From the NCBI RefSeq assembly GCF_028682175.1, contig NZ_JANHKS010000023.1, forward strand, positions 25,547 through 89,546: a DNA stretch of 64,000 bases, read 5' to 3'. Made by a program: the position numbers and the translations under genes. The notes under the pieces are model-generated. The model was not told where the DNA came from. It did not search any database and saw only the letters and a list, made by a program, of their open reading frames with translations. Shown here in pieces: positions 21,608 to 30,745 of the stretch (the first letter of the stretch is position 1; the number at the start of each line of letters is the position of its first letter). Source of the DNA: Pseudomonas putida (GTDB taxonomy: Bacteria; Pseudomonadota; Gammaproteobacteria; Pseudomonadales; Pseudomonadaceae).

Positions 21608-21673
21608 GTAGCAGTCCGGCTTGCCGGCGGGGACAGACTTGATTGCGCCACCGCCGGCAAGCCGGACTGCTAC
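21608..21673. repeat. REP pair: 23-bp perfect inverted repeat
   Basis: GTAGCAGTCCGGCTTGCCGG... (21608-21630) and its exact complement (21651-21673), with a 20-base spacer. This is a Pseudomonas REP-type double hairpin between fghA and ispF on the minus strand; it could end or stabilise the fghA message. Confidence 0.85.
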
Positions 21674-21712
21674 GTAGAGCACGCCATCAGGCCAAGGTGT
21701 TGCATTACCTCG

Positions 21713-22558
21713 TCAACCCGCCAGTGCTTGCGCGTGGTGACGCAGGTGATCCTCGATGAAGCTGGCGATGAAGTAGTAGCTGTGGTCGTAGCCGGGCTGC
21801 ATGCGCAGTTCCAGCGGATGGCCCGCCGCCTTTGCCGCCTGCACCAGTGCCTCGGGCTTGAGCTGGTTGGCAAGGAAGTCGTCACGATCGCCCTGATCCA
21901 CCAGCAACGGCAGGCGCTCGGCTGCATCGGCGATCAGCACGCTGGCATCCCATTCGCGCCAGCGCGAGCGGTCTTCGCCCAAATAGCGGGAAAAGGCCTT
22001 CTGACCCCAGGGGCAATCCATCGGGTTGGTGATCGGCGAGAATGCCGACACCGATTTGTAGCGCCCCGGATTGCGCAACGCACACACCAGCGCACCGTGC
22101 CCGCCCATCGAATGGCCGCTGATGCTGCGTTTGTCGGAAGCCGGAAAATGCGCCTCGATCAGGTTCGGCAGCTCGCTGACCACATAGTCGTACATGCGGT
22201 AGTGGCGCGCCCAGGGTTGTTGGGTGGCGTTCAGGTAGAAACCGGCGCCCAGGCCGAAGTCATAGGCGCTGTCCGGGTCGTCCGGCACGTCGGCGCCGCG
22301 AGGACTGGTGTCCGGTGCAACGATGATGATCCCAAGCTCGGCGGCGATGCGCAGGGCACCGGCCTTCTGCATGAAATTCTCGTCGGTGCAGGTCAGGCCC
22401 GACAGCCAGTACACCACCGGCAGCTTGCCGCCCTGCTCTGCCTGAGGCGGCAGATAGACCGCGAACACCATGTCGCAGCCCAGCACGTCGGAATGGTGTT
22501 TGTAACGTTTATGCCAGCCGCCGAAGCTTTTCTGGCACGAGATGTTTTCCAGACTCAT
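21713..22558 (-). CDS. fghA: S-formylglutathione hydrolase
   Basis: 281 aa alpha/beta hydrolase of the esterase D family. Nucleophile Ser in SGHSMGGHGAL (about 149), the oxyanion region YWLSGLTCTDENF, and the catalytic His in GYDHSYYFI near 260. It cleaves S-formylglutathione to formate and glutathione, the second step of glutathione-dependent formaldehyde removal. It follows adhC by 96 bases on the same strand. Confidence 0.96.
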   Translation of the reverse strand: MSLENISCQKSFGGWHKRYKHHSDVLGCDMVFAVYLPPQAEQGGKLPVVYWLSGLTCTDENFMQKAGALRIAAELGIIIVAPDTSPRGADVPDDPDSAYDFGLGAGFYLNATQQPWARHYRMYDYVVSELPNLIEAHFPASDKRSISGHSMGGHGALVCALRNPGRYKSVSAFSPITNPMDCPWGQKAFSRYLGEDRSRWREWDASVLIADAAERLPLLVDQGDRDDFLANQLKPEALVQAAKAAGHPLELRMQPGYDHSYYFIASFIEDHLRHHAQALAG

Positions 22559-22566
22559 AGGTCGTT

Positions 22567-22645
22567 CCTCCCAGCCGCAAGCTTCAAGCCGTCAGCTACA
22601 AGTCGGCAGCGGCGCGCCTTCTTGCAGCTTGCGGCCTGTAGCTTG
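22567..22645. repeat. Inverted-repeat element between adhC and fghA
   Basis: GCCGCAAGCT near 22572 pairs with AGCTTGCGGC near 22625, and GCTACAAG pairs with a CTTGT/GTAGC tract. Such GCAAGCTTCAAGC-rich elements are spread through Pseudomonas spacers. The exact borders are approximate. Confidence 0.5.
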
Positions 22646-22654
22646 TCGCTGCTT

Positions 22655-23770
22655 TTAGAAGTGGATGACCGAACGAATGCTTTTGCCTTCGTGCATCAGG
22701 TCGAATGCTTCGTTGATCTTGTCCAGGCCCATGGTGTGGGTGATGAAGGTGTCCAGCGGGATTTCGCCGGTCTGGGATTTTTCAACGTAGCTTGGCAGCT
22801 CGGTACGGCCCTTCACGCCGCCGAACGCCGAACCGCGCCAGACGCGACCGGTCACCAGCTGGAATGGACGGGTGGCGATTTCCTGGCCAGACGGCGCGAC
22901 GCCGATGATGACCGACTCGCCCCAGCCTTTATGGCAGCATTCCAGCGCGGCGCGCATCAGTTGTACGTTGCCGATGCACTCGAAGCTGTAGTCCACGCCG
23001 CCGTCGGTCATTTCGACGATCACGTCCTGAATCGGCTTGCTGTGCTCTTTCGGGTTGATGAAGTCGGTGGCGCCCAACTCACGGGCCACGTCGAACTTGG
23101 CCGGGTTGATGTCGATGGCGATGATGCGCGAGGCCTTGGCCATTTTCGCGCCGATGATCGCCGCAAGACCAATGCCGCCCAGACCGAAGATCGCCACGGT
23201 GGCACCCTCTTCCACCTTGGCGGTGTTCAGTACCGCGCCGATGCCGGTGGTCACGCCGCAGCCCAGCAGGCAGACCTTCTCCAGCGGCGCTTCCTTGGGG
23301 ATTTTCGCCAGGGAAATTTCCGGCACCACGGTGTACTCCGAGAACGTCGAGCAACCCATGTAGTGGTAGACCGGCTGGCCGTTGTAGCTGAAACGGGTGG
23401 TGCCATCGGGCATCAGGCCCTTGCCTTGCGTGGCGCGGACTTTCTGGCACAGGTTGGTCTTGCCGGACTTGCAGAATTTGCACTCGCGGCATTCGGCGGT
23501 GTACAGCGGGATCACGTGGTCGCCCACGGCCAGGGAGGTGACGCCCTCGCCCACCGCCTCGACGATACCGCCACCTTCGTGACCGAGGATGCACGGGAAC
23601 ACGCCTTCGGAGTCCGCACCGGACAGGGTGTAGGCGTCAGTGTGGCAAACGCCGGATGCGACGGTACGAATCAAGACCTCACCGGCTTTCGGCGCCTCGA
23701 CGTCCACTTCGACAATTTGCAGAGGCTCGTTTGGCGCGAAGGCTACGGCTGCACGTGACTTGATCATCAA
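22655..23770 (-). CDS. adhC: S-(hydroxymethyl)glutathione dehydrogenase / class III alcohol dehydrogenase
   Basis: 371 aa. Catalytic zinc residues are in SGVCHTDAYT and GHEGGGIVE; the four-Cys structural zinc lobe is ECRECKFCKSGKTNLC; the NAD fold has GLGGIGLAAI. It oxidises S-hydroxymethylglutathione to S-formylglutathione, the first step of formaldehyde detoxification, and can also reduce S-nitrosoglutathione. It is divergent from the LysR gene gfnR across a 110-base promoter region and is followed by fghA. It may also be called frmA. Confidence 0.97.
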   Translation of the reverse strand: MMIKSRAAVAFAPNEPLQIVEVDVEAPKAGEVLIRTVASGVCHTDAYTLSGADSEGVFPCILGHEGGGIVEAVGEGVTSLAVGDHVIPLYTAECRECKFCKSGKTNLCQKVRATQGKGLMPDGTTRFSYNGQPVYHYMGCSTFSEYTVVPEISLAKIPKEAPLEKVCLLGCGVTTGIGAVLNTAKVEEGATVAIFGLGGIGLAAIIGAKMAKASRIIAIDINPAKFDVARELGATDFINPKEHSKPIQDVIVEMTDGGVDYSFECIGNVQLMRAALECCHKGWGESVIIGVAPSGQEIATRPFQLVTGRVWRGSAFGGVKGRTELPSYVEKSQTGEIPLDTFITHTMGLDKINEAFDLMHEGKSIRSVIHF

Positions 23771-23880
23771 TCTTCTCCAGCGGGTTTAAAAAAGGTTAAA
23801 CAGACCAGGAGTGTAAAGCAGTGCCGTTTGATGAATAATCCGGACAAAAGCAAAACATTAATGCTGTACAGGGATAATCG

Positions 23881-24774
23881 ATGTACACCAATCGCTGGGA
23901 TGGACTGGATGAATTCGTCGCGGTGGCCGAATGCGGGCAATTCACCGCAGCCGCTGAGCGCATGGGGGTGTCGTCGTCCCACATCAGCCGGCAGATCGCG
24001 CGCCTGGAGGAACGGCTGCAGACCCGCTTGCTGTACCGAAGCACGCGCAAGGTGGCGCTGACCGAAGCCGGCCAGACCTTCCTGCATCATTGCCAGCGTC
24101 TGCAGGATGGACGCGAGGAAGCACTGCGCGCGGTGGGCGATCTGACCAGCGAACCCAAGGGCCTGCTGCGCATGACGTGCGCGGTGGCATACGGCGAGCG
24201 CTTCATCGCGCCGTTGGTGACCCGATTCATGGATGAGTACCCGCAACTGCGCGTGGACATCGAGTTGACCAATAACACCCTGGACCTGGTGCATGAGGGG
24301 ATGGACCTGGCGATTCGACTTGGCCGGTTGCAGGAATCGCGAATGGTCGCCACCCGCCTGGCTCCCCGGCGCATGTACCTGTGCGCGTCGCCCTCGTATC
24401 TGGAGCGCTATGGCCGGCCTCACAGCTTGTCGGAATTGAACCGGCATAACTGCCTGATCGGCAGTTCGGACAGTTGGCTGCTGCAGCAGAACGGCAAGGA
24501 ATTCTCCCAGCGCGTCCACGGAAACTGGCGCTGCAACAGTGGGCAAGCGGTACTGGATGCGGCGCTACAGGGGGTGGGGTTGTGTCAGTTGCCGGATTAT
24601 TACGTGCTTGAACATTTGAAAAGCGGCGCATTGATTTCATTGCTCGACGCCCACCAGCCTCCCAATACCGCAGTGTGGGCGCTGTATCCGCAGCAACGGC
24701 ATTTGTCGCCCAAGGTCAGGAAGCTGGTGGATTATCTGAAGACAGGGTTGGCGTTGCGGGATGAGTACCGGTAG
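23881..24774 (+). CDS. gfnR: LysR-family regulator of formaldehyde detoxification
   Basis: 297 aa. An N-terminal winged helix-turn-helix (FVAVAECGQFTAAAERMGVSSSHISRQIARLEERL) and a C-terminal effector domain (about 90-290). It is divergent from adhC-fghA, the arrangement of GfnR in P. aeruginosa, so it very likely activates that operon in response to formaldehyde. The symbol rests on position and family. The stop codon TAG (24772-24774) lies at the border of the tandem repeat block, whose units carry a copy of the last few bases of this gene. Confidence 0.88.
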   Translation: MYTNRWDGLDEFVAVAECGQFTAAAERMGVSSSHISRQIARLEERLQTRLLYRSTRKVALTEAGQTFLHHCQRLQDGREEALRAVGDLTSEPKGLLRMTCAVAYGERFIAPLVTRFMDEYPQLRVDIELTNNTLDLVHEGMDLAIRLGRLQESRMVATRLAPRRMYLCASPSYLERYGRPHSLSELNRHNCLIGSSDSWLLQQNGKEFSQRVHGNWRCNSGQAVLDAALQGVGLCQLPDYYVLEHLKSGALISLLDAHQPPNTAVWALYPQQRHLSPKVRKLVDYLKTGLALRDEYR

Positions 24775-24775
24775 C

Positions 24776-25625
24776 AGCCGGGCTTGCCCGCGGGGTTTGG
24801 GGTGAACCCAGATGCCGCGAACTCGCCCCCGGTCCTGTAGGAGCGCGCTTGCCCGCGACGGCGGGGTGTCAGACGCAACATTTGTCACAGGCGAATCGCA
24901 GTCGCGGGCAAGCGCGCTCCTACAGGTTGGGGGGCAGGTAGATACCGAGAACTGGCCCCGACTCTTGTAGGAGTGAGCTTGCTCGCGATGGCGGCGTGTC
25001 AGGCACCGTGATGGCGAATGACTCACCGCAATCGCGAGCAAGCTCACTCCTACAGGATCGCCTGCACTCGTCCAACCAACGGTTGAATTTACCGCAGTGC
25101 AGATAACTGCCGTTACCGTACCAGCCGGGCTTGCCCGCGGGGTTTGGGGTGAACCCAGATGCCGCGAACTCGCCCCCGGTCCCGTAGGAGCGCGCTTGCC
25201 CGCGATGGCGGCGGGTCAGGCGCAACATTTGTCACAGGCGAATCGCAGTCGCGGGCAAGCGCGCTCCTACAGGTTGGGGTGCACATAGATACCGAGAACT
25301 GGCCCCGACTCTTGTAGGAGTGAGCTTGCTCGCGATGGCGGCGTGTCAGGCACCGTGATGGCGAATGACTCACCGCAATCGCGAGCAAGCTCACTCCTAC
25401 AGGATCGCGTGCACCCGTCCAACCAACGGTTGAATTTACCGCAGTGCAGAAAACTACCGTTACCGTAGCAGCCGGGCCTGCCCGCGGGGTTTGGGGTGCA
25501 CGCAAATACCGCGAACTCGCCCCCGGCCCTGTAGGAGCGCGCTTGCCCGCGATGGCGGCGGGTCAGGCGCAACATTTGTCACAGGCGAATCGCAGTCGCG
25601 GGCAAGCGCGCTTCTGCGGGACTGC
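24776..25625. repeat. 347-bp tandem repeat block made of REP pairs (2.4 units)
   Basis: Unit 1 is 24776-25122, unit 2 is 25123-25469 and partial unit 3 is 25470 to about 25625; three separate anchors all give a 347-base period. Each full unit holds two REP pairs: a GC-rich one (TAGGAGCGCGCTTGCCCGCG, 24835-24858 with 24902-24925) and an AT-shifted one (TAGGAGTGAGCTTGCTCGCG, about 24965-24989 with 25031-25054). Unit ends contain GGTTGAATTTACCGC (25081-25095, 25428-25442), which matches the ispD 3' end at 25632. No real gene lies here; long minus-strand frames are translations of the repeat. Confidence 0.9.
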
Positions 25626-25626
25626 A

Positions 25627-26337
25627 TCAGCGGTTGAATTCACCGCGGCGCTGGCGCAGCCATTCGAGGTCTTCGGGGCGGGTGACTTTGATGTTGTCGG
25701 CGCGGCCTTCGATCAGGCGGGGGGATTGGCCGGCCCATTCGATGGCCGAGGCTTCATCGGTGATCGAGACGTTCGACACCAGGCTGTCCGCCAGTGCCCG
25801 GTGCAACGCGCCCAACCTGAACATCTGCGGCGTATACGCCTGCCAGATCAGGCTGCGATCAACCGTTTCAGTAACCCGGCCATTGGCATCGGCGCGTTTG
25901 AGGGTGTCCTTGGCCGGTACCGCGAGCAAGCCGCCCACAGGATCGTGCGCCAACTCACCCAGCAGGTTGTCCAGGTCGGACCGCGCCAGGTTCGGGCGCG
26001 CGGCGTCATGCACCAACACCCAGTCATTGTCATCGGCGCCATTGGCGTGCAGGTGCAACAGTGCATTGAGCACCGAGTCCGCACGCTCCTTGCCGCCGGC
26101 GACCCGCTGAATGCGTGAGTCCAGTGCACAGGGCAAGGTGGGCCAGTAAGGATCATCCACAGCAAGGCTCACCACCATCCCTTTGAGCTGGGGATGATCG
26201 AGAAAGCAAAGCAGGCTGTGTTCAAGAATTGTGAGGCCGCCCAGTTGCAAGTACTGCTTGGGACGGTCTGCCGCCATGCGTGCACCAACGCCCGCTGCGG
26301 GAATCACTGCCCAGAAGGCAGGAAGGGATTGAGTCAT
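25627..26337 (-). CDS. ispD: 2-C-methyl-D-erythritol 4-phosphate cytidylyltransferase
   Basis: 236 aa. Nucleotide-binding start AVIPAAGVGARMAADRPKQYL, then VHDAARPNL and DEASAIEW motifs typical of IspD. It makes CDP-methylerythritol in the MEP pathway. It ends WLRQRRGEFNR; the DNA for that tail is imitated in the repeat units next to it. The upstream neighbour ftsB ends 10 bases before its start, so ftsB-ispD are co-transcribed as elsewhere in gamma-proteobacteria. Confidence 0.97.
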   Translation of the reverse strand: MTQSLPAFWAVIPAAGVGARMAADRPKQYLQLGGLTILEHSLLCFLDHPQLKGMVVSLAVDDPYWPTLPCALDSRIQRVAGGKERADSVLNALLHLHANGADDNDWVLVHDAARPNLARSDLDNLLGELAHDPVGGLLAVPAKDTLKRADANGRVTETVDRSLIWQAYTPQMFRLGALHRALADSLVSNVSITDEASAIEWAGQSPRLIEGRADNIKVTRPEDLEWLRQRRGEFNR

Positions 26338-26347
26338 TTACAGGAGG

Positions 26348-26626
26348 TCACTGTGCCAACTGATAAAGGGTCTCGCCGTCCTTGACCATGCCCAGTTCAT
26401 GACGGGCACGTTCTTCAACGGTTTCCAGGCCTTTTTTCAACTCAAGCACTTCGGCGTCCAGAACCCGGTTGCGCTCGAGCAACACATCGTTTTCGGCATG
26501 CTGATCGGCGATTTGCTGGGTCAGACTGGCCACCTGCGCAAGGCTGCCATTACCCACCCACAGGCGATACTGCAGGCCAGCGAGCAGCAAGAGCAGAACG
26601 AGGAACAACCAGTTAGAACTGCGCAT
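26348..26626 (-). CDS. ftsB: Cell division protein FtsB
   Basis: 92 aa. A short cytoplasmic N-terminus, one membrane segment (WLFLVLLLLLAGLQYRLWVG, about 5-24) and a periplasmic coiled coil (AQVASLTQQIADQHAENDVLLERNRVLDAEV). It forms the FtsQLB complex that licenses septal peptidoglycan synthesis. It lies between eno and ispD, the standard location. The downstream ispD start follows within 10 bases. Confidence 0.96.
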   Translation of the reverse strand: MRSSNWLFLVLLLLLAGLQYRLWVGNGSLAQVASLTQQIADQHAENDVLLERNRVLDAEVLELKKGLETVEERARHELGMVKDGETLYQLAQ

Positions 26627-26685
26627 TGTGAATATCTGTTACCCGGTGGAGAAAGACAGCAAAACCGACCATTTCAAATGCCCAA

Positions 26686-26707
26686 GAGCCCGGTGGTCAC
26701 CGGGCTC
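26686..26707. terminator. Palindromic hairpin between eno and ftsB
   Basis: GAGCCCGGTG-GT-CACCGGGCTC, 10-bp perfect arms, 77 bases after the eno stop. The tract that follows on the minus strand is only weakly T-rich, so partial termination or message-end protection is possible. Confidence 0.55.
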
Positions 26708-26783
26708 GTGGATCAGGACGTCAGGATAAATCGCTTTTGACGATTTGCCCTACAGCGCCTGCTGCCTTTTTACCATCTAACTA

Positions 26784-28070
26784 TCAGCCGCGAAACTCGC
26801 CGCGACCACGGTATACAGCTTTGGCGCCCAATTGCTCTTCGATACGCAGCAGTTGGTTGTACTTGGAGATGCGATCGGAACGGCTCAGGGAGCCGGTCTT
26901 GATCTGGCCAGCCGAGGTGCCCACAGCCAAGTCGGCGATGGTCGAATCTTCGGTTTCGCCGGAGCGGTGCGAGATCACGGCGGTGTAACCGGCGGCCTTG
27001 GCCATCTGGATGGCTTCCAGGGTTTCGGTCAGGGTGCCGATCTGGTTGAACTTGATCAGGATCGAGTTACCGATTTTCTTCTCGATACCTTCTTTCAGGA
27101 TCTTGGTGTTGGTCACGAACAGGTCGTCGCCCACCAGCTGGATCTTGTCGCCGATCTTGTCGGTCAGGACTTTCCAGCCATCCCAGTCGGACTCGTCCAG
27201 ACCGTCTTCGATGGAGATGATCGGGTGCTTGCTGACCAGATCGGCCAGGTAGTCGGCGAAACCGGCGGAGTCGTACTCACCTTCTTCGCTCAGCACGTAC
27301 TTGCCGTTCTTGTAGAACTCGCTGGCTGCGCAGTCCAGGGCCAGGGTCACGTCGGTGCCCAGCTTGTAGCCGGCGTTTTTCACCGCTTCGGCGATGGCGT
27401 CCAGCGCTTCGGCGTTGGAGTTCAGGTTAGGTGCGAAACCGCCTTCATCACCCACGGCAGTGTTCAGGCCACGGGCCTTCAGGACAGCCTTGAGGTGGTG
27501 GAAAATCTCGGTGCCCCAGCGCAGGCCTTCGGAAAAGCTCTTGGCGCCGACTGGCTGAACCATGAATTCCTGGATGTCGATGTTGTTGTCGGCGTGCTCG
27601 CCACCGTTGATGATGTTCATCATCGGGACCGGCATGGTGTACTCGCCCGGCGTGCCGTTCAGGTTGGCGATGTGCGCGTACAGCGGCAGATCCTGATCCT
27701 GTGCAGCGGCCTTGGCGGCAGCCAAGGACACGGCGAGGATGGCGTTGGCGCCAAGGCTTGCCTTGTTCTCGGTACCGTCGAGCTTGATCATCGCGTGATC
27801 CAGCGCTTTCTGGTCAACCGGATCCTTGCCCAGCAGCAGGTCGCGGATCGGGCCATTGATATTGGCCACAGCCTTCAGAACGCCCTTGCCCATGTAACGG
27901 CTCTTGTCGCCATCACGCAGCTCAAGTGCTTCACGCGAGCCGGTGGAAGCACCGGACGGCGCGCAGGCACTGCCGATGATGCCGTTGTCGAGGAGCACAT
28001 CTGCTTCCACGGTGGGATTGCCACGGGAGTCGAGAACTTCACGACCTTTGATGTCGACGATTTTTGCCAT
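26784..28070 (-). CDS. eno: Enolase
   Basis: 428 aa from the ATG at 28070 (MAKIVDIKGREVLDSRGNPTVEADV); a start 4 codons earlier lacks family support. Catalytic and metal residues lie in GDDLFVTNT, the LIKFNQIGTLTE loop and SHRSGETEDS. It interconverts 2-phosphoglycerate and phosphoenolpyruvate and is also a degradosome partner in related bacteria. It sits downstream of kdsA and pyrG. Confidence 0.98.
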   Translation of the reverse strand: MAKIVDIKGREVLDSRGNPTVEADVLLDNGIIGSACAPSGASTGSREALELRDGDKSRYMGKGVLKAVANINGPIRDLLLGKDPVDQKALDHAMIKLDGTENKASLGANAILAVSLAAAKAAAQDQDLPLYAHIANLNGTPGEYTMPVPMMNIINGGEHADNNIDIQEFMVQPVGAKSFSEGLRWGTEIFHHLKAVLKARGLNTAVGDEGGFAPNLNSNAEALDAIAEAVKNAGYKLGTDVTLALDCAASEFYKNGKYVLSEEGEYDSAGFADYLADLVSKHPIISIEDGLDESDWDGWKVLTDKIGDKIQLVGDDLFVTNTKILKEGIEKKIGNSILIKFNQIGTLTETLEAIQMAKAAGYTAVISHRSGETEDSTIADLAVGTSAGQIKTGSLSRSDRISKYNQLLRIEEQLGAKAVYRGRGEFRG

Positions 28071-28166
28071 TGTTGTTAACACTCCAAGATTGACGAAAAC
28101 GACGCAGCTGGGAAAAGCGACTGGCGTCTCGGAGCACTAGACAGCGGGCAGGCCCGAGACGACAGA

Positions 28167-28191
28167 AATTCCCGACCCGTTGGTCGGGAAT
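28167..28191. terminator. Hairpin in the kdsA-eno spacer
   Basis: ATTCCCGACC-CGTT-GGTCGGGAAT, a 10-bp perfect stem, about 50 bases after kdsA. There is little T run, so it may be an attenuator or stabilising hairpin. Confidence 0.6.
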
Positions 28192-28239
28192 GAAACGAGC
28201 GGCACTGTACCGGAGGTGACGGTGCCGCAGAAGCGGATT

Positions 28240-29097
28240 TTAAGCCGTTTCGATGGTCGGGAACGCCTTGACCAGGTCATCGAGGGCCTTGAGCTGGGTC
28301 AGGAACGGCTCAAGCTTCTCAAGACGCAGGGCACACGGGCCGTCGCACTTGGCGTTGTCCGGATCCGGATGCGCCTCCAGGAACAGGCCCGCCAGGCCCT
28401 GGCTGATGCCGGCCTTGGCCAGGTCGGTCACCTGGGCACGACGACCACCGGCAGAATCCGAACGGCCGCCCGGCATCTGCAAGGCGTGGGTCACGTCGAA
28501 GAATACCGGGTATTCGAAAGCCTTCATGATGCCGAAGCCGAGCATGTCCACCACGAGGTTGTTGTAGCCGAAGCTCGAACCACGTTCGCACAGGATCAGC
28601 TGATCGTTACCGGCTTCTTCGCACTTGTTCAGGATGTGTTTCATTTCCTGAGGCGCTAGGAACTGGGCCTTCTTGATGTTGATCACGGCGCCGGTTTTCG
28701 CCATCGCCACGACCAGGTCGGTCTGGCGCGACAGGAAGGCCGGCAACTGGATGATGTCGCAGACTTCAGCCACGGCAGCAGCCTGATGCGGTTCATGCAC
28801 GTCAGTGATCACGGGCACGCCGAAGGTGCTCTTGATCTCTTCGAAAATGCGCATGCCCGCTTCCAGGCCCGGACCGCGATAGGAGGTCACGGAAGAACGG
28901 TTGGCCTTGTCGAAGCTGGCCTTGAACACGTAGGGGATACCGAGTTTCTCGGTAACCCGCACGTACTCTTCGCAGACTTGCATGGCCATGTCCCGCGACT
29001 CCAGGACATTCATGCCACCGAACAAGACCATCGGCTTGTCGTTGGCGATGTCAATGCCCTTGTGCAGGGAACCGACGCGGATGATTTTCTGCCCCAT
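28240..29097 (-). CDS. kdsA: 3-deoxy-D-manno-octulosonate 8-phosphate synthase
   Basis: 285 aa from the ATG at 29097 (MGQKIIRVG), which has AGGGAA upstream; the frame extends 68 codons higher through pyrG without family similarity. Signatures: FGGMNVLESRDMAM, FKASFDKANRSS, DVHEPHQA, and the C-terminal EAHPDPDNAKCDGPCAL. It condenses PEP with arabinose 5-phosphate for KDO, the inner core sugar of LPS. A short insertion (SLHKG) near residue 12 makes it a few residues longer than the usual 281. It begins 17 bases after pyrG. Confidence 0.97.
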   Translation of the reverse strand: MGQKIIRVGSLHKGIDIANDKPMVLFGGMNVLESRDMAMQVCEEYVRVTEKLGIPYVFKASFDKANRSSVTSYRGPGLEAGMRIFEEIKSTFGVPVITDVHEPHQAAAVAEVCDIIQLPAFLSRQTDLVVAMAKTGAVINIKKAQFLAPQEMKHILNKCEEAGNDQLILCERGSSFGYNNLVVDMLGFGIMKAFEYPVFFDVTHALQMPGGRSDSAGGRRAQVTDLAKAGISQGLAGLFLEAHPDPDNAKCDGPCALRLEKLEPFLTQLKALDDLVKAFPTIETA

Positions 29098-29113
29098 GTA
29101 AATGAATTCCCTA

Positions 29114-30745
29114 TCAGGCGTTCTTCTGGTGTTGAGCGAGCGCTGCCTTGACGAAGCCACTGAACAGCGGGTGACCGTCACGAGGCGTGGAGGTGAACTC
29201 CGGGTGGAACTGGCAGGCCACGAACCACGGGTGATCCTTGGACTCGACCACTTCGACCAGCGCGCCGTCACCGGAACGACCGGAAATCTTAAGGCCCGCA
29301 TCGATCAGTTGCGGCAGCAGCTTGTTGTTCACTTCGTAGCGATGACGATGGCGCTCGACGATGGTGTCGTTGCCATAGCAGTCGTGCACCAGAGAACCCG
29401 GTTCCAGCAGGCATTCCTGGGCGCCCAGGCGCATGGTGCCGCCCAGGTCGGACGCTTCGGTACGGGTTTCGACGGCGCCGGTGGAGTCTTCCCACTCGGT
29501 GATCAGGCCGACCACAGGGTGCGCGCTGGTACGGTCGAATTCGGTGGAGTTGGCGTCTTTCCAGCCCAGCACGTTACGTGCGAACTCGATGACCGCCACC
29601 TGCATGCCCAGGCAGATACCCAGGTAAGGCACCTTGTTTTCGCGAGCGAACTGAACGGCGGTGATCTTGCCTTCCACGCCGCGCAGACCGAAGCCGCCCG
29701 GTACCAGGATCGCGTCCACGCCTTCCAGCAGGCCTGTGCCCTGATTCTCGATGTCTTCGGAATCGATGTAGCGCAGGTTGACCTTGGTGCGGTTGGTGAT
29801 GCCGGCGTGGCTCATCGCTTCGATCAGCGACTTGTACGCATCCAGCAGCTCCATGTACTTGCCGACCATGGCGATGGTGACTTCGTGCTCGGGGTTGAGC
29901 TTGGCATCGACGACCTTGTCCCACTCGGACAGGTCGGCGCCGCCGCATTGCAGGCCGAAACGCTCGACCACGAAATCGTCCAGGCCTTGCGAGTGCAGGA
30001 TGCCCGGGATCTTGTAGATGGTATCGGCGTCTTCCAGACCGATCACCGCACGTTCTTCAACGTTGGTGAACTGGGCGATCTTGCGGCGCGACGACACGTC
30101 GATCGGGTGGTCGGAACGGCAGACCAGGACGTCTGGCTGCAGGCCGATGGAGCGCAGTTCCTTGACCGAGTGCTGGGTAGGCTTGGTCTTGGTTTCGCCT
30201 GCGGTGGCGATGTACGGAACCAGCGTCAGGTGCATCAGCATCGCGCGCTTGGAGCCGACTTCGAAACGCAGCTGGCGAATGGCCTCCAGGAACGGTTGCG
30301 ATTCGATGTCACCCACGGTGCCACCGATTTCCACCAGGGCCACGTCGGCATCGCCGGCGCCCTTGATGATGCGACGCTTGATTTCGTCGGTGATGTGCGG
30401 GATCACCTGAATGGTCGCGCCCAGATAATCACCACGGCGCTCTTTGCGCAGGACGTGTTCGTACACACGGCCCGTGGTGAAGTTGTTGTTCTGGGTCATG
30501 GTGGTGCGAATGAAACGCTCGTAGTGACCCAGGTCCAGGTCGGTCTCGGCGCCGTCATGGGTGACGAACACTTCACCGTGCTGGAACGGGCTCATGGTGC
30601 CCGGGTCGACGTTGATGTAGGGGTCCAGCTTGAGCATGGTGACCTTAAGTCCCCTCGCCTCCAGGATGGCCGCCAATGAAGCCGAGGCAATGCCTTTCCC
30701 CAATGAAGAAACAACACCGCCCGTGACGAAGATGTAGCGCGTCAT
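29114..30745 (-). CDS. pyrG: CTP synthase
   Basis: 543 aa. The N-terminal amidoligase domain begins ifVTGGVVSSLGKGIASASLAAIL. The C-terminal glutaminase has the nucleophile Cys in LGICLGMQVAV (about 378) and the His/Glu pair in CQFHPEFTSTP. It makes CTP from UTP and glutamine. kdsA follows closely. The 268-base upstream spacer probably carries its promoter. Confidence 0.98.
   Translation of the reverse strand: MTRYIFVTGGVVSSLGKGIASASLAAILEARGLKVTMLKLDPYINVDPGTMSPFQHGEVFVTHDGAETDLDLGHYERFIRTTMTQNNNFTTGRVYEHVLRKERRGDYLGATIQVIPHITDEIKRRIIKGAGDADVALVEIGGTVGDIESQPFLEAIRQLRFEVGSKRAMLMHLTLVPYIATAGETKTKPTQHSVKELRSIGLQPDVLVCRSDHPIDVSSRRKIAQFTNVEERAVIGLEDADTIYKIPGILHSQGLDDFVVERFGLQCGGADLSEWDKVVDAKLNPEHEVTIAMVGKYMELLDAYKSLIEAMSHAGITNRTKVNLRYIDSEDIENQGTGLLEGVDAILVPGGFGLRGVEGKITAVQFARENKVPYLGICLGMQVAVIEFARNVLGWKDANSTEFDRTSAHPVVGLITEWEDSTGAVETRTEASDLGGTMRLGAQECLLEPGSLVHDCYGNDTIVERHRHRYEVNNKLLPQLIDAGLKISGRSGDGALVEVVESKDHPWFVACQFHPEFTSTPRDGHPLFSGFVKAALAQHQKNA

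Noticed and set aside
24637..25575. Minus-strand frames of about 100-136 codons with CRSELARDC-like text
   Set aside because: They are translations of the REP units in the tandem block, a common misannotation in Pseudomonas; there is no ribosome site.
24776..25625. CRISPR array
   Set aside because: The 347-bp period, inverted REP pairs and lack of short regular spacers rule it out.
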